A stretch of 64,000 bases of DNA from Dactylellina haptotyla (Eukaryota > Ascomycota > Orbiliomycetes > Orbiliales > Orbiliaceae), in the NCBI GenBank assembly GCA_031310005.1, contig CM062383.1, forward strand, positions 2,294,001 through 2,358,000, read 5' to 3'. A model generated the notes under the pieces. The model was given only the letters and a program-made list of their open reading frames with translations. It did not search any database and was not told where the DNA came from. The position numbers and the translations under genes are program-made. Positions 58,780 through 64,000 of the stretch are shown here, piece after piece (position 1 is the first letter of the stretch; each line of letters begins with the position of its first letter).

Positions 58780-59474
58780 AACCAAAATCTACCAAAAGAA
58801 AAGATGGCAAAAAGGATGTTCTAGTCTGATATCGTTCTTTACTGGATCTAGAGCGTTTTTACATGTTCTTCTATCTGATAGCTGGCTACTACGACCTACT
58901 GGGAAGGGTTTATATATATATAGCCCTCTGCGACATCATATTTATACAAGACGTCGAAATATCGGTAGTGCTCCGGGAGAATGGATATCTGCTTCATTCC
59001 AAATTTCCCATATGATAAAGTAGAAGATACCGGGTGTTTCCACATACAGTACTCAGACATCACATTCGTGCTTACATCGTCGAAACCCTCAACATTGTAG
59101 AATGAGCTAAAGGTACCATGTCTGTATAAACGAGCCTGCTAAAAGTACATGAGACTCAAGCCACAATTCGCAAGTATGTATTTGACAATTCCCGCAGAGC
59201 CAGGACATAAAAAGGAATAAACAGAGAAAAGCGAAACAGCAGCCAAAGGAAAATATATATAAACTTTGAAAAACGAAAGAAAGGGACATCTTGACGCTGC
59301 TCAAAAAGCAAGCACTGAAGAATGTCTAATAGGTAGCAAGTCAAGCCGATCTTCGATATGTAGTTTCGGTATCGGAAAATCTACATGCTCGCGTCTGTGG
59401 TGGTCATAAAACTATCGTGTGAAGTGTTACGACTGATAATCCCGTTTACATGTACCCGGGGATTTTGAATGGGA
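58780..59474. other. Convergent 3' flanks of LSM7 and the PAN3 region
   Basis: No supportable gene; short frames only. Confidence 0.5.
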
Positions 59475-60020
59475 TTAAAGCCCATCGATACAGTAGACTG
59501 GTGGTCGCTGAATAGGTGCTGGCGGTAAGGTCACTCGTGAAAATCGATTTTCGTTGCGGGTAGTAGGAAGGGAAGGAAGGAAGGGTTGCCTTGGAATATG
59601 CACCTTATAGGTATGTCCCGGGGAAGTGCTGTACGGCTTAAACTCCGGCTGGTGCGATATCGGTCGCGGAACGAGTGGGGGAAATGGCTGCGATGTAATA
59701 AATGGTTGGTTTGGGAAACCTGGTGGTGGCGGTGGTCTCGGGAACGGCGCTAATGGTAATAGTGGCTGCATTGGAGACATGCCCGGCGAAGGCGGGAACT
59801 GGTGGAAAGACACAGGAGGATGTAGAGGCATCATTGGAATGGAAGGAGAGTTCATGATCGGGTTCAAAGGGAGTGCCTGTTGAATACTAATCATTGGCGG
59901 GCACGGCGGAGGGGCGACTGGCATAACAGAAGCAAAGGGTCTGGGAGGGACTGGGTACTCAACAGGCCCTATGCGCGGTTTCGATACAGTTGGTGATGTC
60001 GGAGCCGGGTTGGAGGGACT
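59475..60020 (-). other. Proline-rich open frame directly in frame after the PAN3 stop
   Basis: Following the PAN3 TAG (60023-60021), the same frame stays open for 181 codons before the next stop at 59475. It encodes a Pro-rich, low-complexity sequence with SPSNPAPTSPT just after the stop, then PPPGFPNQPF and FPRPPPPPGF. It has no own strong start; the first Met codons are at about codon 35. It could be 3' UTR, an alternative C-terminus or a separate gene. Confidence 0.4.
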
Positions 60021-62911
60021 CTATCCCCTCTTCGAAAGCTCAGAGTAGGAAGCCTCAATTGCGCGTTTCAGCTAATAATATCAGTTAGTGTCAAGAACTC
60101 GAGAGAGAGAGCAGTTGTACTTACTTCTCTAAAGCTGACAATCAAGCAATTCTGCTCATCCCTACTAACCAACATGATCCGTTCGTCTGTTCCCGCATCG
60201 AGTTTGTTCAAACATGATAAAACATGAACAAGGTCCAGTACCGGATTTCCAGCTTCGTCGACTTGGTGGAAGATATAGTCTCTAAGAAGCATGATGAGAT
60301 ATCTGTCACCAGTTTCACTCCACTTGTGATCGTGTGCGAACTCTGGGCGTTCATTGATAAACCCAAACTTGCATAGAAGTCGAACTAGCCTGCCATTCTC
60401 CAACTCTTTAGAAAACTGAGACTCGAGAACATCATTCTGGTGTAGTGAAGAATCAAAGTTCTGAATCAATTGGAACGAGATCATCGACAACAACTCATCC
60501 ATGGTTCTCGGTCCTCCTGAGGCGGGCCCGTTGAAAACATAGAGAAGGAAGTTTTTAAGCTCGGGGGTGAAGGTTCTACCAATGAAATCCATTGACTTTT
60601 GAGCATTGTGCATGGCATGCGGATTATTGCACGCAATAGACAGTATCAGTTTGCCAAACGCGATATAATCATCTTGTTGCAGTTCAAGCAGAGGCCGCCC
60701 GTTTTCGAAGTGGAGGACGTCGAATATGGAGCAGCAATTGATCCTAATCCGGTTCTTGTTAGTGAGAAGAATTTTGTTAGGCTGGATCGTACGAGCCGCC
60801 AGTCCGGCGGCATGGATGGTCTTGAGTGCTGACGCTATTTGAACAATATAACTCCATAACATATGCTCAGTGTTGGCATTTTGTGTCTGATTCTGATGCG
60901 CTCCGTGGTGTCGATTCTGGTATCGAGAGTTTGGTCCAAAATGAACATCCTGCAGGGTTTGGGAAAGCGGAAAGTAGTCGAAAACAAAGACAATAGCTAA
61001 TGCCTATTAGTTATAAAACTGGAAGAAAAATAACGAAGTTCGGCTTACAATTGTCTCCAAAAACACGGGTCGTAAAAGCGTCGTGAACAGTGACCACGTT
61101 TGCGTTTAAAACTCGCTTCCAATGCTCAACTACTCGGATCGCCTTTTCATTCGACAATCGGAAGCCTGCATCGAACGATTAATCACCAGCAACCATATCT
61201 AGCGTGCGACGCACTAACCTTCTAACCGGCGCAGAATGTACGCCAGTCCATCCTTATTGCTTGTGGCTTTGTACACCCAGCTAGTATGTCCAAATGTCGA
61301 CTGAGGCTGAGGCTGAGCATTTTTGCCTTGAGGCTTGGCTACATGTAAATCAAGAGGCACCAGGGAATGATACGAATCAACATTTGGTAACGTAGAATCT
61401 GTCAAGAAAGTTAGCATGCTGTCTGACAAACTTGAGCCTGGTTATCGGAATCTTACTAGGCAGGATCTGAAGTGTTGCCTCTGCCTTCTTTTGCAAGTCT
61501 TCTCGGATGCTATCTTTTAAGAAGAGGTCATGAACCGTTCTTTGATAGGAAAGGAGGTTCTGCTTATGCGGTCCGAGAGGGGCATAGAGGTGGTATTGTA
61601 ACTGGTATATCCAAACTCGTCAGCGACCTATGATTATGACGGCTGATATATATTCCAAGATTCCTCACTGGCTGTGAATATGATTGCTGTGCATAATAAA
61701 CATCATTCGGGTTGTTCTGGTGAGCATAGGGGTTCACTTGCTGATGCTGTTGGGGAGCAACAGGATTGTAATCATATGGGTTCTGTGTGAGAGCCGTCTG
61801 GCCAGGGTCGGGTCAGCTAATTTATATAGTCAGTTATATCCAACTAGTCTGTACCTGGTCTATTGACATTCCATCGAAAGTCTGTGACAGATTCGGGAAG
61901 GGTGGAATTTCGGGTTGCATGTAGGTGCTAGAAGCAACGACGGTTAGGTGCATGTCTAAACTGACAAGGCTCTCCTGGATACGTACTTTGTTCCCTGCAT
62001 CATGGGATCCATCAGGTTCAACTGAGGTAGCGGAGGATTGCTCATCGGCGGGGTTGCGGCGGCTCGAAGTTGCAAGTTAGCCTTCAGAAGAGGATAGATT
62101 GAAGAGATCTCGACCAGCTTACACAAAGCACTCATTCTAGGAGTGAAAACGGCGGCTTCGAGCGCCTTTGTGCTAAGCTTCGACTGGGGCGGGGAGGCCA
62201 TGACCGCATTGCCAAAGGATGGGGACTGTCCCGGGGTGAAGGAAGCAGACTCGACATTCAACTTTCTTTTTGACCTGAAAACCAAGACATTCTGAAATCA
62301 ACAACCATATCCCGTCGCATTCGAGTTCGAGAGTCGTGTCAACAGGGAGAGAACGAACATATCGGCGTTAATATTGTTGCCAAGTTGGCCTGGCGATGTT
62401 GGGTTTTTGGATGGCGAGATATTACTGGTGTCGTGATTGAAGATGCAGCCTGCGGGGGGCACAAAAAGTGAGCTAGGATATCGATGCCTAGGGTTTGGTT
62501 CCTCTCAGCTGTGGATGTGCGCCTACCTCTATCTTGATATCTGCAGTAACCGTATATGACGATATTTCGGCATTGCGTTTGATTCGCAGCTTCTAGTCGA
62601 GTCTTAGTAACCATCTTGCTCGTAAAATGCAGCATATATCGAATGCTCTTGGAGGTTGAAAGAATGATAACATATATGCGAGGTGGCGAGCTGCGGGAGC
62701 CTTTCACTTATTATGCCCGCCAGGTGTGGCACAGGAACAACAAGACATATAAAAAAAGGTACGTACCGCCTTTCCCACGTCTGGGGCTCACACTGTTCCC
62801 GTTATACAGCCCAGCACGACCGTTCGGTGGGGGGGTCTTGAGGCCGGAGACCGCAGAGTATAACGGAGGGGGCGAGGATGGACCTTCAGCCCTTGGGTTT
62901 AGACTTGACAT
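60021..62911 (-). CDS. PAN3: PAN3, regulatory subunit of the PAN2-PAN3 poly(A) deadenylase
   Basis: Eleven exons join in frame: 62911-62767, 62592-62527, 62449-62359, 62274-61987, 61927-61855, 61797-61669, 61601-61457, 61398-61219, 61165-61049, 60996-60125 and 60071-60021, giving 718 aa. A CCCH zinc finger (QCRNIVIYGYCRYQDRGCIFNHD pattern) lies near residues 55-77, followed by a PAM2-like stretch (ESASFTPGQSP). LQYHLYAPLGPHKQNLL opens the pseudokinase domain, and LAARTIQPNKIL replaces the catalytic loop of real kinases. The C-terminal coiled coil and knob follow (RLLCKFGFINERPEF, LVSRDEQNCLIVSFRE). Pan3 dimers bind poly(A) and Pab1 and recruit the Pan2 nuclease for mRNA tail trimming in the cytoplasm. 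Eleven exons is intron-rich for Pezizomycotina. Confidence 0.93.
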
Positions 62912-64000
62912 CTGCCCTTGAAGGGCCGTTCGCGGAGGACGGCAGAGTAGGACGGGTTGGTTGGTTGGGGGTGCGGTTGACGGTGCGGGTTTCGTGAGAC
63001 GTATACGATGCGAGATTGGATCTCGGTGCCACGACGGGCGGTAGCTTGACTAGGACCCCTCCACCTGGCGATGTCCCCTTTGCGTTTCGTTACTCCCTGG
63101 GAGTAGAGAGTGTATATATATAATATTGTTTTCTTCCGGGTTGATGGTGGGGGTTGGGGGCGATATGTCGAGAGATCAGAGCAATGATACCAGCGGTGGC
63201 GTGCGTAGACAACGTGGAGAAGAAGGTTCAAAACAACAGCAGCAGCTCGGGTCGGTCGCCGGGGACATATTGCGATCCCCCAAACGTTACTATGCAAGAA
63301 GGACGCCAGATATAGAGAGGGAGGGTCTCTGACGACGAAGAGAAGACGATAGGTTTCCAGCGAGCGAGCGAGCAAACGGAAGACAGTCCCTATAGCTACA
63401 CCCGTTCACATTACTCTCCGACTGCCGTCAATATGCGCTGGGCGAGAGACCTGCGATCGCGTGTGGGCGTATCAGAACATGTCGGAGGTCGAGCTCAGGC
63501 GGCTGGAAGACAGGTCGGAGGCTACGGAGGGAGGAAGGCCTGACGATACTATGATAGTGCCGGTGTCGACGGTTGTCTGGTCTGGTCCTTGCCCGGGTTC
63601 CACGAAAGGTCCAGGTATGCTCCAAGCTCTGCTATGCTAAGCAGAAAAAGGACGGGAGTGCTCGTAGTGGTGGTGGGTGTTTACAGGTTTCCAGGCTAGT
63701 GGCCGGGTGGTACCTTCGGTCCAATCGCTTCGAGCCCATGCGATTTAAAGGTACAAACTGCCAGTTGCATGAACAGGCCATTCTCCATTTTCTCTCCTCA
63801 ATCGGGCACTCTGTTGTGAGAAAGCTGGGAACTGTACATGTGCGTCCCCACTGCATGCAGGCCTTGCAATGTAGCTGGATGGTCTCGGAGGCCCAGCTCG
63901 GTACGTCGGCCTGCTGAGGAGTGACTTCCCGCAGCTTATCCAGCCTGTGTACACCTTTCAGTGCCCTCGCAGCACTTCGCACTCGGGGCATATCGAGGCC
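62912..64000. other. PAN3 upstream region to window end
   Basis: No gene is supported. A TATATATATAATATT stretch at 63112-63126 is a possible core promoter element about 200 bases upstream of PAN3. Open frames at 63573-63991 on both strands lack recognisable motifs; a gene starting beyond the window cannot be excluded. Confidence 0.4.

Noticed and set aside
63573-63991. Frames of 114-119 codons on both strands near the window end
   Set aside because: No recognisable domain, and the two strands shadow each other.

Overview
The window is nuclear DNA of a filamentous ascomycete (Pezizomycotina). Genes carry many short GT-AG introns (about 50-90 nt), several with TACTAAC-type branch sites. The gene set is typical: a DUF4045/gelsolin protein, Mss51, an HDEL-tagged Hsp70, Pan3, Lsm7, Ubx2/FAF2 and a DUF4484 protein. 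A secreted S8 protease with a long C-terminal extension and a fungal stonustoxin-like gene, together with the intron density, make an early-branching group (Orbiliomycetes or Pezizomycetes) possible; that placement is a guess.

Layout. 1-440: tail of a Lys-rich nuclear-type protein, then about 5 kb without a supportable gene. 5.6-12.4 kb: DUF4045/gelsolin gene and an ARL2-type GTPase. 12.7-18.8 kb: F-box protein, secreted S8 protease and a secreted neighbour that seems to share the protease's C-terminal Cys domain. 19.4-27.4 kb: DRS1 helicase, small or unrecognised genes, UBX2-like ERAD factor. 28.7-31.5 kb: stonustoxin (SNTX)-like gene whose GTPase-like module has lost its nucleotide-binding motifs. 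32-42.7 kb: CHK-like kinase, USA1/HERP-like ERAD scaffold, MSS51 and LHS1/HYOU1. 43-47.4 kb: Thr-rich secreted protein and a DUF4484 gene. 47.4-52.7 kb: gene-poor, with a few small ORFs. 52.7-62.9 kb: disordered protein, kinase-like protein, aminopeptidase P, LSM7 and the 11-exon PAN3.

Functional themes are ER quality control (UBX2-like, USA1-like, LHS1), RNA metabolism (DRS1, LSM7, PAN3), mitochondrial COX1 translation (MSS51), and secreted or defence-like accessory genes. Exon boundaries were worked out by hand from frame continuity, GT/AG sites and conserved motifs; all totals given are multiples of three. The points most worth a second look are the decayed G domain in the SNTX-like gene, the open proline-rich frame directly after the PAN3 stop, and the protease with its neighbouring C-terminal-domain protein.
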